Shown here piece by piece: positions 1 to 10,610 of a DNA stretch of 35,226 bases. The translations under genes and the position numbers were made by a program. Source of the stretch: Candidatus Peribacteria bacterium RIFCSPHIGHO2_02_FULL_51_15 (lineage in GTDB: Bacteria > Patescibacteriota > Gracilibacteria > Peribacterales > Peribacteraceae). Position 1 is the stretch's first letter. The number at the start of each line of letters is the position of its first letter. Location: contig MFXU01000051.1 of assembly GCA_001788965.1 (NCBI GenBank), forward strand, positions 1 to 35,226. The letters run 5' to 3'. The notes beneath the pieces were generated by a model. It did not search any database, was not told the origin of the DNA, and worked only from the letters and a program-made list of their open reading frames with translations.

Positions 1-890
1 GCGAGGCTTTGTTTGCCGAGTATGAATTCACGGAAGCGGGAGAGCATGCGGGTCTTCATCGGAACGACTGTCAGGGCTGGAAGAGCTGCGGAAGGGGCGT
101 GTTTTTCTCCTCTTTCCTCAGCCAAAAGCCCGGCCCAGAGGGATTCGAAAGATGCGCGTTCCACCCTGGCCAGCTCGGGGTAGCGCAGGAAGCAGGCGGT
201 CTGATCGGTGAAATTTATACAGGCGATGGTCCCGTCGACGATCGTTTTTTCGAAATCGATCGGAGACTCGGACTCGTGGACGAGAAGCGTCTTGCGATAT
301 TCAAACGCGTCCTTAGACTGATATCTGCGGGCGAGCGTGGTATCCGGCGCGATGATCCGTTGGAAGATCTTGCGGTATTGGCGCTTTCTGAAGAGATCGA
401 CACGGAAAGCGCGGAGAGGATCTTCTTCGGCTTTGTAGAGGATCGGCGTGAAGGTGAGCAGCTCCTGCCCGGTCTCGAGAAGCTTCAGGTACGCCTGCTC
501 GATGCCGTCTGTCCCATGGAAATATTCCAGCTCGGGCTTGTGACGGTCCAGCTTCAATGAATTTACGAAAGATGAGAAATCCTGGTGACGGCGGTCGAGC
601 TGCTCATGGCGCTTCTTCATATCGCGCTCCATCCATTTGATGATCGTATCGAGCGAGTGGATGGAATATTTCGGCTGATCGTTCAGCATGTCCCGCTGCG
701 CTATCCCCTTGACCAAGAGTTTCTTCATCGCCTGATCGAGCACACCGGTAGACTTGCCGGTCTTGGTCGCGAGCCCCCGTAGCGTCATGGCATCCTCCTC
801 GACCAGCTTCTTTAGCAGCAGTATCTCGGTCCCCGAAAACCCGGCTTCTTTGAGCGCTGTCTCGATGCTGGTGGGAAGGATGGAATTCAT
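1..890 (-). CDS. TrmB-like HTH transcriptional regulator, 3' end beyond the window
   Basis: Hand translation from the ATG at 890-888 stays open to the window edge: MNSILPTSIETALKEAGFSGTEILLLKKLVEEDAMTLRGLATKTGKSTGVLDQAMKKLLVKG... The winged-HTH-like start followed by an effector-like region resembles TrmB proteins. Absent from the ORF track because no stop lies inside the window. Confidence 0.7.
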   Translation of the reverse strand, partial: MNSILPTSIETALKEAGFSGTEILLLKKLVEEDAMTLRGLATKTGKSTGVLDQAMKKLLVKGIAQRDMLNDQPKYSIHSLDTIIKWMERDMKKRHEQLDRRHQDFSSFVNSLKLDRHKPELEYFHGTDGIEQAYLKLLETGQELLTFTPILYKAEEDPLRAFRVDLFRKRQYRKIFQRIIAPDTTLARRYQSKDAFEYRKTLLVHESESPIDFEKTIVDGTIACINFTDQTACFLRYPELARVERASFESLWAGLLAEERGEKHAPSAALPALTVVPMKTRMLSRFREFILGKQSL

Positions 891-916
891 AATTATTATG
901 GAAATCTGCGAATATT

Positions 917-951
917 AAAAAAATCGCCCTTTCTTTGGGCGACGGTTTTTT
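917..951 (-). terminator. Intrinsic terminator, or attenuator upstream of the 1-890 gene
   Basis: Minus strand TCGCCC-AAAGAAA-GGGCGA followed by a run of T (TTTTTTTAA). Confidence 0.6.
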
Positions 952-1196
952 GCTCGGTCAGATCTGAAAAAATGATGAGAGGCCAAAGAGCGCAAATCAT
1001 ATTAAAAATCAGCATACTCTCCCTGCCGGTGAGAAAAACGTACGGCATAAAAGGAATAATAAGAAGTTAATTCTTATTCAGACAACCTCGTACTCTACAC
1101 TAGTATTTTCTTACGTCAATATCATTTTGATGGCTTACAGAAGCCAATCTTGATTTTATATTTTTACAACTAACTTACTCATATAATCTCGAACTC

Positions 1197-1220
1197 CGCG
1201 GCCGGGGACGGCCGCTGCTG
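1197..1220. repeat. Palindromic repeat, class 4 (CGCGGCC-n-GGCCGCTGCTG)
   Basis: Hairpin with conserved GCTGCT tail, also at 6907-6929, 6953-6977 (inverted) and 15027-15048. Confidence 0.55.
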
Positions 1221-1296
1221 TATCGATAAAAATTAATTGAAGAATCGAAATTATCAAAGCATTCGGTTATACACATCCATTTCCCCCTCTCATTCG

Positions 1297-1434
1297 CCCC
1301 CTCCCCCAACCCCTCCCCCGACGCGCGCGTTCGAGCTCGCGCGAATCGGGAGAGGGGAGGAAAACCATAAACAAATGTCTCCCTCTCCCGGCTGTCATGC
1401 CGCAGCATGACCCGGGGGAGGGTCGGGGTGGGGG
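1297..1434. repeat. Inverted C-rich/G-rich intergenic repeat
   Basis: CCCCCTCCCCCAACCCCTCCCCC (1297-1319) opposite GGGGGAGGGTCGGGGTGGGGG (1414-1434), with smaller palindromes between. Confidence 0.6.
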
Positions 1435-1465
1435 CTGCGCTTCCGCAAAATAAACACTTCGTGAT

Positions 1466-1597
1466 GTGGCATGGGCATCCTGCCCATGGGTGCACGTGGC
1501 GTCCCGCCCGTGCAAAAGCCCGGTGCAACTTTTCCGAATTCAATCGTTTCGCATGGGCGAGACGCCCATGCCCCCACGGCCGAGACGGCCGTGCCAC
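1466..1597. mobile_element. Non-autonomous RAYT-type double-hairpin element (class 1)
   Basis: GTGGCATGGGCATCCTGCCCATG ... CGGCCGAGACGGCCGTGCCAC; same end structure as the RAYT element at 16843-17597. Confidence 0.6.
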
Positions 1598-1615
1598 ATC
1601 GCGGCTGCGAATATT

Positions 1616-2611
1616 TCAGAGCTCCACCCTCCCCTCTTTTATAAGCCGCTTCAAATCCTTTTCAAAAGTAACCATCCCATCCTGTGCCCCGGTCTGCAGC
1701 ACGCTACCCAGCTCGGCCAGACGGTGTTCGCGGATGATGTTTGCCACGGCGGGTGTTTTTACCAGTATTTCCCGGTTGGCAATTCGGCCGCCGCCTTTTT
1801 TGGGATAGAGCCTCTGGGCCACCACGGCCTTCAGCGACAAAGACAGCTGGACACGCACCTGGGCCTGCTGATGCGGCGGGAAGACGTCGACGATCCGATC
1901 GATGGTTTGTGTGCTGTTCGGAGTGTGTAGCGTAGCCAGCATCAGGTGACCTGTTTCGGCGAGCGTCAAAGCCAGTGAGATACTTTCGAGATCGCGCATT
2001 TCGCCGACCATTACCACATCAGGATCCTGTCTCAAAACATGCTTCAACCCTTCGGGGAATGATGGGAAATCGGTCCCGAGTTCTCTTTGACGGACCAGCC
2101 CTTTTTCGGGAAGGAACCGGAACTCGATTGGGTCTTCCAGCGTGATGATATTCAGCGACTCGGTGTTCAGTAATTCCTGTACGATCGCGGCCAGGGACGT
2201 GGATTTTCCAGATCCTGTCGGTCCGGTAAAGAGTACGATGCCGTCTCTTTGACGGCAAAGATTCATGACTGCCCCGGGCATCTCCACATCGGCGAGAGTC
2301 GGAACTTTGTTCGGAATCAACCTGGCGGCAAAAGCCGGGGCGCCGGAAGCCATGTGACAATTTATCCTGAGCCGCGTGCCGTCTTCCAGCAGATAAGAAC
2401 AATCCAGATCGCCATCGGCCAAAAACCGCTTGTATTGGTTTTCATTCAGAAATTTATGGATCAGGGCGTTTACCTCGGACTCAGAAAGCGCCTGTTTGTC
2501 GATCGGAGTCAAAACACCGTCGATCCGGAGCACCGGCGGATAACCGGTTATCACATGGATATCGGAGGCTCGCTTTTGGGTGGCAGCCGTCCAGAGGTTC
2601 TGTTTGGGCAT
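1616..2611 (-). CDS. pilT: Twitching motility ATPase PilT
   Basis: MPKQNLWTAATQKRASDIHV...FTGPTGSGKSTSLAA (Walker A)...LEDPIEF...RQDPDVVMVGEMRD...LATLHTPN. Start placed at MPKQN, with TACAAT 6 nt upstream. Confidence 0.93.
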   Translation of the reverse strand: MPKQNLWTAATQKRASDIHVITGYPPVLRIDGVLTPIDKQALSESEVNALIHKFLNENQYKRFLADGDLDCSYLLEDGTRLRINCHMASGAPAFAARLIPNKVPTLADVEMPGAVMNLCRQRDGIVLFTGPTGSGKSTSLAAIVQELLNTESLNIITLEDPIEFRFLPEKGLVRQRELGTDFPSFPEGLKHVLRQDPDVVMVGEMRDLESISLALTLAETGHLMLATLHTPNSTQTIDRIVDVFPPHQQAQVRVQLSLSLKAVVAQRLYPKKGGGRIANREILVKTPAVANIIREHRLAELGSVLQTGAQDGMVTFEKDLKRLIKEGRVEL

Positions 2612-2660
2612 CGTATTATTGTAGCAGAAAAACAAGCTTTTTTATAGGTAATTTGACGAC

Positions 2661-2757
2661 TTGGAAAAGAAACCGAGGAGTCCGAAGAAACCGACGAAAC
2701 CGAAGAAAAGAAGTTATCCTCGGACTCTTCGGTTTCCTCGGTTTCTTCGGTTTCTTT
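2661..2757. repeat. Low-complexity purine/pyrimidine inverted repeat
   Basis: GAAACCGAGGAGTCCGAAGAAACCGACGAAACCGAAG opposite CTCGGACTCTTCGGTTTCCTCGGTTTCTTCGGTTTC. Confidence 0.7.
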
Positions 2758-2759
2758 TT

Positions 2760-3053
2760 TCAAACTTCTTTCGCCTTCCTTCCCATCTCCATCACCTGTT
2801 TGCAGACTTTTTCCAGCTGCGCTTCGTCGAGATCGAAGTCGAAACCTTCCTCCAGCCAGTTACTGAGTACCTGCGCCTCACGATCCTTGTCCGGCTCGTC
2901 TTCATCGAGCTGGGTGATGATCTGTTTGACCAAAAACGTCCTCCTGGAGAGCAATTCCACGATTTGTCGGTCGACTGCGTCTACCTGCCGGCGGAGATCG
3001 GATACTGATGGCATCGCTGGGCGATATACTCGCCACTGGGAGAGATTTTGCAA
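2760..3053 (-). CDS. Chorismate mutase type II domain protein
   Basis: SVSDLRRQVDAVDRQIVELLSRRTFLVKQI matches the AroQ-type N-terminal helix; the true start is probably the internal MPSVSD. Confidence 0.75.
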   Translation of the reverse strand: MQNLSQWRVYRPAMPSVSDLRRQVDAVDRQIVELLSRRTFLVKQIITQLDEDEPDKDREAQVLSNWLEEGFDFDLDEAQLEKVCKQVMEMGRKAKEV

Positions 3054-3154
3054 TTGACAGGGAAATTAAGAGTTGGAAATTGATAGTTTGTTAAATTAGA
3101 AACGAAGATAAAAGGTAAGGTAGGTAAGGTAGGTGTTAAATCAAACCTTGCTAA

Positions 3155-5284
<2,130 letters not shown>

Positions 5285-5291
5285 GCGGAGA

Positions 5292-5371
5292 GCGATGAGC
5301 GGTTAGCGGGTAGATTGGAAGTAATTCAATAAGCGCTTGCGACTCATCGCTACCCGCTAGCCGCTCATCGC
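5292..5371. repeat. Near-perfect inverted repeat downstream of ligA
   Basis: GCGATGAGCGGTTAGCGGGTAG (5292-5313) versus CTACCCGCTAGCCGCTCATCGC (5350-5371); 21/22 complementary. Confidence 0.75.
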
Positions 5372-5403
5372 TTATCAGTGCTCCTGTTGCATGCAAAATT
5401 CTG

Positions 5404-5540
5404 TTGACATGTAAAAACTCTTCCCTATTCTTTCCCCGTGAATTTTCCGCGCCCGCTCATCGTCCGTCGCCGCCCCGCTTCCAGCGAGGTGCAGGGCTGA
5501 TGCGCGAAAAATCGATCCCCCTGAAAACCTCTCTGGAAGC
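5404..5540 (+). promoter_or_regulatory. Promoter plus structured leader upstream of the N-acetylglutamate enzyme
   Basis: TTGACA (5404-5409), 16 nt, TATTCT (5426-5431); then GCTTCCAGCGAGGT (5477-5490) pairs 13/14 with ACCTCTCTGGAAGC (5527-5540), with CAGGG/CCCTG nested inside. Confidence 0.5.
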
Positions 5541-5567
5541 CAATCCGGAGTTTTTTATTTTGTACAC

Positions 5568-6887
5568 ATGCTCAATAAATTCGAAAAAACAGCGGCAGCC
5601 TACGACCAGCTCTATGAGGGCAAAGTAGTGCTGGTGAAAGTCAGCGGTGCCGAAATAAGCGGCGAAAATTTCCCCAAGCTGGTGGAAGACATCCGGTGGA
5701 TGATCGAAAAAAAGATCCGGGTGGTGCTGATCTTCGGCGGGGGGGACCAGATCACCAAAAAATTCAAGGAAGCTTCCGGCAAAGACCGGCCGAAGATAGA
5801 CGGCATCGGCGTAACGGATCCGGAAGTACTGACAAAAGGGGTAGTCCCCTCTTTCAATGAAATAAGAGCGCAACTGAAGGAAATCCTGCTTCCGGAAACG
5901 ATATTCATCGAGCCCAAAGCGATGATCTGTGAGATCCATCCGGATCCCCGCTACGGGCTGGTGGGGACACCTCAGGCAATCGAGCTTCCCGATGCTCCCT
6001 TATCGGCCGTCGGCTTCGTCGGCACCGCGGGACCGGACGAAGAATATCCGCAAGAACTTGAAACCGAAACCGGCGCGAGGAATTTAAACGTCAACGCCGA
6101 TGATGTTGCCGTGGCTTTGGTCAAACAATATTCCGCACTGATAAACGAGCTGATTTTCATCACCAAAGAAGGGGGAGTAAGAGACAAAGAATGGAATCTT
6201 TCTCCGCTTCTTACAGATAAACGGCTGGAACGAATCCTGAGCGGAGAAGACCCGGATATCCCCGTGGAAGGGGGAATGAAGAAAAAAGTGGAAGCGATAT
6301 TGAGCGTCCTGAAAAAAGTGGGAAAAATAGCTATAACCGATGCGAGAGGACTCAGGTCCGAGATCGAAAGGTGGAAAGGCACGGGTACTTTCTGCGCCGA
6401 TACGGATCAAATGCAATTCGAGGAAATGCAGCCGATCGAGGAACCGATTTTTGATGAAGTCTATGAGGAATTCGTGCAAGCCGGGATTTTCAGACAGCGG
6501 ACTCCGGAGGAAATCGCGGAACTGAAGCGGTATCACGTGATGCTCAGGGTGAAAAACTCGCCCCTTGGCGGGCTTTCACTTGTCCCAAAAGAAGGCGGCT
6601 GGCTGGAACTGTCGGCTCTCTGGGCCGGAACAGTGGGAAACGGTGTGGGGCAGATCCTCCTAGATTCAGCCCTTAAAAAAGGCCAGGGCCGGCTTTATGC
6701 GCTGGCGCTGGAATCGAGCGCCGAATCGATAAAAGCGTTCCAGGGAAACCCGGGGTTCAGATGTCTCGGAAAAATATCCGAGGCCAGGAAAAACCATTGT
6801 GAGGAGTTGCCGCCGCATCTCCGGGATAACCGGAAATACGATGTAACTGCGAGGGACCCGTACGTATTCGTCGGGGTTGCGGGTTGA
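5568..6887 (+). CDS. Amino-acid kinase + GNAT fusion, N-acetylglutamate synthase/kinase-like
   Basis: VVLVKVSGAEI...VVLIFGGGDQIT...NVNADDVAVALVKQ (NAGK-like), then a C-terminal GNAT-like region LRVKNSPLGGLSLVPKEGGWLELSALWAGTVGNGVGQILLDSAL. Confidence 0.8.
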   Translation: MLNKFEKTAAAYDQLYEGKVVLVKVSGAEISGENFPKLVEDIRWMIEKKIRVVLIFGGGDQITKKFKEASGKDRPKIDGIGVTDPEVLTKGVVPSFNEIRAQLKEILLPETIFIEPKAMICEIHPDPRYGLVGTPQAIELPDAPLSAVGFVGTAGPDEEYPQELETETGARNLNVNADDVAVALVKQYSALINELIFITKEGGVRDKEWNLSPLLTDKRLERILSGEDPDIPVEGGMKKKVEAILSVLKKVGKIAITDARGLRSEIERWKGTGTFCADTDQMQFEEMQPIEEPIFDEVYEEFVQAGIFRQRTPEEIAELKRYHVMLRVKNSPLGGLSLVPKEGGWLELSALWAGTVGNGVGQILLDSALKKGQGRLYALALESSAESIKAFQGNPGFRCLGKISEARKNHCEELPPHLRDNRKYDVTARDPYVFVGVAG

Positions 6888-7003
6888 GAATAGATGAACT
6901 CAAAACCGCGGCCTAAAAAAGCCGCTGCTTTATCAAAAAAATAAAATAGACCCAGCAGCGCCCTTTCAGGGCGCGGTGATGCAAGGCGACATTTTTCCCC
7001 GTA

Positions 7004-7942
7004 TCAAACCAAAAACCCCCTCTTCATATCCAGCTTCTGCGAAGAGACGATCTTTTTGTTTTCCATTAATTTCACTTCCCAGCTCAGATTAATCTTTACT
7101 TTCAATCTGGTATCCGAGACCAGCTTCAGCCGCAATTTTTGTCCCGGTTTTATCGGAACCGGTTCTAAAAGCGGCAGATAAATCTGTTCCCAATGCGTCG
7201 GCGGATCATGGGGACCGGTTGAGAGATTTATTCCCGGTACCAATTCGGCATTCCACCATAAAGCGAAACCGTAAACGTTGTAGAGACGCCCCGCCGGGGC
7301 GTCTCTACCATCGGATTCCCAAGTTACCGAGGCCTTCCTAACACTCGAGTTCTTCTTTTTAAAATCTATCTCATCCCATTTCTTCGCACTGATAATTTCT
7401 TCGGGACGGATTTTTTTGACGTATATGTTGTTAAGTGCGATTTCCCGGGCTTCCTTCATGTCCAGATCGTAACCCACATCGGCCATCACATCGATTTCTT
7501 TTTGTAAGCGATCCGAGATTACCGGTGCGACGAATTGTTCGATCCGGCCCGGGATTATGATTCCGCCTGGTTTCAGAAACCGCTTGGCGTCCTCAATGAT
7601 CTCGATGATGTTTTCCTCCAGTGCGTAATTTCCAAGTATCTCGGCGACCATCATGTCCGCCGGCCCGGCCTTCGTCACGTCCATCGAATGTTTGTTTATA
7701 AACGTGCAATTTTTGATTCCGTTACTCATGGCCAGTTTACGGCTGACACCGGATATATCACCGTAATCAATCAAAGTGCAATGCTTCGCTCCCATTCTGG
7801 AAGCCAAAAATGAAAGAAAGCCGGTGCCCGAACCGACATCGACGATTGTCGTCTTCCCGGATTGTACTGATTGTTTTAGGGCTCGATAGAAGGCTTCGTT
7901 GCGCACCTTGTCACCCAGTAATTTGCGTTGAAGCTCAATCAT
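7004..7942 (-). CDS. PRMT-like class I SAM-dependent methyltransferase
   Basis: TTIVDVGSGTGFLSFLASRMGAKHCTLID, ADMMVAEILGNYALEEN, and THWEQIYLPLLEPVPIKPGQKL resembling the PRMT THW loop. Start at MIELQRK; the upstream ORF extension is low-complexity DNA. Confidence 0.75.
   Translation of the reverse strand: MIELQRKLLGDKVRNEAFYRALKQSVQSGKTTIVDVGSGTGFLSFLASRMGAKHCTLIDYGDISGVSRKLAMSNGIKNCTFINKHSMDVTKAGPADMMVAEILGNYALEENIIEIIEDAKRFLKPGGIIIPGRIEQFVAPVISDRLQKEIDVMADVGYDLDMKEAREIALNNIYVKKIRPEEIISAKKWDEIDFKKKNSSVRKASVTWESDGRDAPAGRLYNVYGFALWWNAELVPGINLSTGPHDPPTHWEQIYLPLLEPVPIKPGQKLRLKLVSDTRLKVKINLSWEVKLMENKKIVSSQKLDMKRGFLV
7280..7308. repeat. Palindrome GTAGAGACG(n)CGTCTCTAC inside a CDS
   Basis: GTAGAGACGCCCC-GCC-GGGGCGTCTCTAC; same family as 33269-33297. 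Confidence 0.85.
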
Positions 7943-8093
7943 AAGAAAGTAAGGAAAGTAAGGAAAGTAAGGTAAGGGAGGTAAGGGAGGTAAGGGAGGT
8001 AAGGTAAGTGACAAAAAACATAATTTTACCTTCCTGACCTTCCTGACCTTCCTTACCTCCATTACCTTCCTTACTTTCCTTACTTTCCTTACC
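7942..8093. repeat. Tandem-unit inverted repeat (GTAAGGAAA / TTTCCTTAC)
   Basis: Left arm of repeated gtaaggaaa/gtaagggag units, right arm of complementary accttcctt/actttcctt units. Confidence 0.8.
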
Positions 8094-10336
8094 TAAATCA
8101 ACGGTTCTTCAAAAGTTTCTTCCTCCGGTATCTCATCCTTCTTCGGCGGCTCACTGGCCGCTTCGTCCCATTTTCGGAGGCTTTCCTCCACTTCTTCCTT
8201 CGGCCGGCAGTATTTTTTTCGCGACGTCTCAATGATTTCCCGCGTGTGATCTTCCCCGATCCGAGGCACGTCTACGGTCCGCCCGGAAAACGCCTCGCGG
8301 ATCTCGCCTTTGACCGACATCTTGGTATAGAACTCACGGACGCCGAGGTTGATGATGTCGCGTTCCTTGAAGATCGGCTCGTATTCTTTTTCCAGCACTC
8401 CGGCATCCTCGGCGCCGACCCGGAAGCTGATCATGGAGCCGACGTTGCCGAAGACCGTCTGGCGGATCTTGCTGCTCAGCTGGCCCATGTATTGGTGCGC
8501 GATAGTCAGGTTCAGGTGATATTTGCGTGCTTCGGACAGGATCTCGTAAAACGTGTCGGTGGCGAAGTTCTGGAATTCATCGACGTAGAAATAAAAATCG
8601 GTGCGTTCCTCCTCCAGCACGTTGGCCCGGCTCATGGCCGCCTGGTACATCTTCGTGATGATCATGGAACCAAGCAGTGACGAGTTTTCCTCTCCCAGAA
8701 GCCCTTTACTGACTTTCATCAGCAGGATTTTCTTATTGTCCATTATTTCGCGGATATCGAAACGCGTCACCGGCTGGCCGATGATGTTGCGGATCATGTT
8801 GGTCGCGACGAACTGGCCGACTTTATTTAGCAGCGGGGTGATGGCCTCGGCGTCGAATTTCTCGGACCAGGCGGCGAACTCCGAGACCCAGAAGCTCTTC
8901 ACCACGTTGTCCTGGATCCGCGCCACGATTTTCTGACGGTAGTTTTTGTCGGTGAGCATCTTGAGAATCGACATAACCGTCGTGTTCGGGCTGTCTAAGA
9001 GGGCCAGCGTCGTGTAGCGCAACACATGCTCCAGGCGGTAGGTCCAGTTGTCGCCGAAAAGCTTCTTGAAGATGTCGAGAAAACCGATGGTGAGCTGCAT
9101 CTTGTAGGCTTCCTCCACCTTCTCCAGCGGATTGAATGCGATCGGATTCTGGATATCTCCCGGATCGAATAAGACCACGTCGTTTACCCTGTTTGTCGGT
9201 ACGAACCGCAGGACATTATCCACCAGATCTCCGTGCGGATCGAGTACGGCTACTCCCCGACCCCGATTCAAATCCTCGTGAACCAAAAGCTCAAGCAGTT
9301 TGCTTTTGCCGGAGCCCGATTTTCCGACGACATACAGATGCCGCCGGCGGTCATCCAGCCTCACGCCGAAGCGGACGAAGTTGTTGTGGTAATTCGTGAC
9401 GCCGAAAACGCTGACATCGTCGCCCTCGCCCTCCCGCGGCAGGTCCTGCGGCGGAGCGGATTTTCGTGCCAGAACATGGACGATGTGCGACACGAAATCG
9501 GCATTCGGAAAATGGAACAGCGTCGCCACTTCCTTGCTGCTCTGGATAAATGCGGAAGCATGCGTCCGTTCACGGAAGCGCTTGAGAAAGGACGTCGAGT
9601 TTGTGACGCCCGTCGCCTTGAATCCGTTGATATCCGAATCGTTGAAATGATAAAAACTGTTTTTTATGGCTTCCAGCTTGCGGCTGCCTTCTTCGAAACT
9701 TCGCGTCACATAGGTGCACCTGATGGAAACCCGGAACGGTTTCATCTGATCCTTGGTTTTCGCGGCTTCCGCCCGGACCGTCTGGATCCCCTTCCGGCCT
9801 TCTTTCCTGAGCCGGTCTCGGATACTGAAGAACTTTTTCAGCGCCGCCAGCTTGTAACGGATATTTCGCAAAAAGTGGTAAAGGGCGCTGTCCGGATGCG
9901 GCTCGACGATTATCTGGACCCAGACCTGCTCGCCGCTTTCGATCTTCGAGATTACGGAGAAAAGCCGCGACATGCTGTCTTCTTCAAATCTTTCATAAGT
10001 TTTGATCGGATAAACGTCGCGCTCTTTCAGGATCAATTCACAGCCGGCAAAATTGTTGTGCTGCGGATTGAACCAGGCGGTGTAGTCGTTGGTCTCTTTT
10101 ATCTCGGCGTCCGGAAAGGTGGCGTAGATCATGCCCTCTATCGTCTCCTTGTATTTCTCGTCCATGACGGCATAAAAATACGTGTACTGCTCGTAGCCGA
10201 AATATTCGAACGAAAACCGCTCGCGGGTGATGGTATTGCGCAAGCTTTCCAGCAAATCCTGGAACCTGGATTCCATTTTTTTGTTCTCATCCGTCCCCTG
10301 GGGCACGATGATGTGGAGGTAGCGCAGATCGGCCAT
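8093..10336 (-). CDS. Type IV secretion/conjugation coupling ATPase (TraD/VirD4-like)
   Basis: HLYVVGKSGSGKSKLLELLVHEDLNRGRGVAVLDPHGDLVDNVLRF (Walker A), FYFYVDEFQNFATDTFYEILSEARKYHLNLTIAHQYMGQL (Walker B and motif III). Confidence 0.88.
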   Translation of the reverse strand: MADLRYLHIIVPQGTDENKKMESRFQDLLESLRNTITRERFSFEYFGYEQYTYFYAVMDEKYKETIEGMIYATFPDAEIKETNDYTAWFNPQHNNFAGCELILKERDVYPIKTYERFEEDSMSRLFSVISKIESGEQVWVQIIVEPHPDSALYHFLRNIRYKLAALKKFFSIRDRLRKEGRKGIQTVRAEAAKTKDQMKPFRVSIRCTYVTRSFEEGSRKLEAIKNSFYHFNDSDINGFKATGVTNSTSFLKRFRERTHASAFIQSSKEVATLFHFPNADFVSHIVHVLARKSAPPQDLPREGEGDDVSVFGVTNYHNNFVRFGVRLDDRRRHLYVVGKSGSGKSKLLELLVHEDLNRGRGVAVLDPHGDLVDNVLRFVPTNRVNDVVLFDPGDIQNPIAFNPLEKVEEAYKMQLTIGFLDIFKKLFGDNWTYRLEHVLRYTTLALLDSPNTTVMSILKMLTDKNYRQKIVARIQDNVVKSFWVSEFAAWSEKFDAEAITPLLNKVGQFVATNMIRNIIGQPVTRFDIREIMDNKKILLMKVSKGLLGEENSSLLGSMIITKMYQAAMSRANVLEEERTDFYFYVDEFQNFATDTFYEILSEARKYHLNLTIAHQYMGQLSSKIRQTVFGNVGSMISFRVGAEDAGVLEKEYEPIFKERDIINLGVREFYTKMSVKGEIREAFSGRTVDVPRIGEDHTREIIETSRKKYCRPKEEVEESLRKWDEAASEPPKKDEIPEEETFEEPLI

Positions 10337-10418
10337 TTCAAGGGCATATTCTTCAGGAAAATGGAGAATTTGTAAACATCAGAAAATGAATCAAATATTA
10401 TGAAAATAATAAAGCGTT

Positions 10419-10587
10419 GTGGCACGGCCGTCCCGGCCGTGGGGGCATGGGCGTCCCCGCCCATGCGAAAATTCGGGCGAATCAAAACCGAAGCTTTCGC
10501 ACGGGCTGGAAGCCCGTGCACCCATGGGCAAGCCCGTAAAGGCCGCGTGGCGGCCCACGTGCCGCTTTACGCGGATGCCCATGCCAC
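10419..10587. mobile_element. Non-autonomous RAYT-type double-hairpin element (class 1)
   Basis: GTGGCACGGCCGTCCCGGCCGTG...CATGGGCGTCCCCGCCCATGCG ... CCCATGCCAC. Confidence 0.6.
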
Positions 10588-10610
10588 ATCGCGATGGCCT
10601 TCTTTTTGAA

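Noticed and set aside
9-560. 183-aa plus-strand ORF
   Set aside because: Antisense to a continuous, protein-like minus-strand TrmB-like frame; composition not protein-like.
960-1190. Possible tRNA or ncRNA in the AT-rich gap
   Set aside because: Could not find a cloverleaf or conserved RNA motif by eye; tRNAscan/Infernal needed.
1175-1597. Overlapping small ORFs such as MARPSRPWGHGR... (also at 10391-10609 and 13229-13463)
   Set aside because: They are translations of the palindromic element itself, in many frames and both strands.
2551-2763. 70-aa ETEETEE-rich minus-strand ORF
   Set aside because: Lies mostly on the low-complexity hairpin and overlaps the pilT start; unlikely to be a protein.
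5477-5567. Known riboswitch class in the leader
   Set aside because: Compared mentally with TPP, SAM, glycine and fluoride consensus elements; no convincing match.
9233-10375. 380-aa plus-strand ORF
   Set aside because: Antisense of the TraD-like ATPase; no recognisable motifs.
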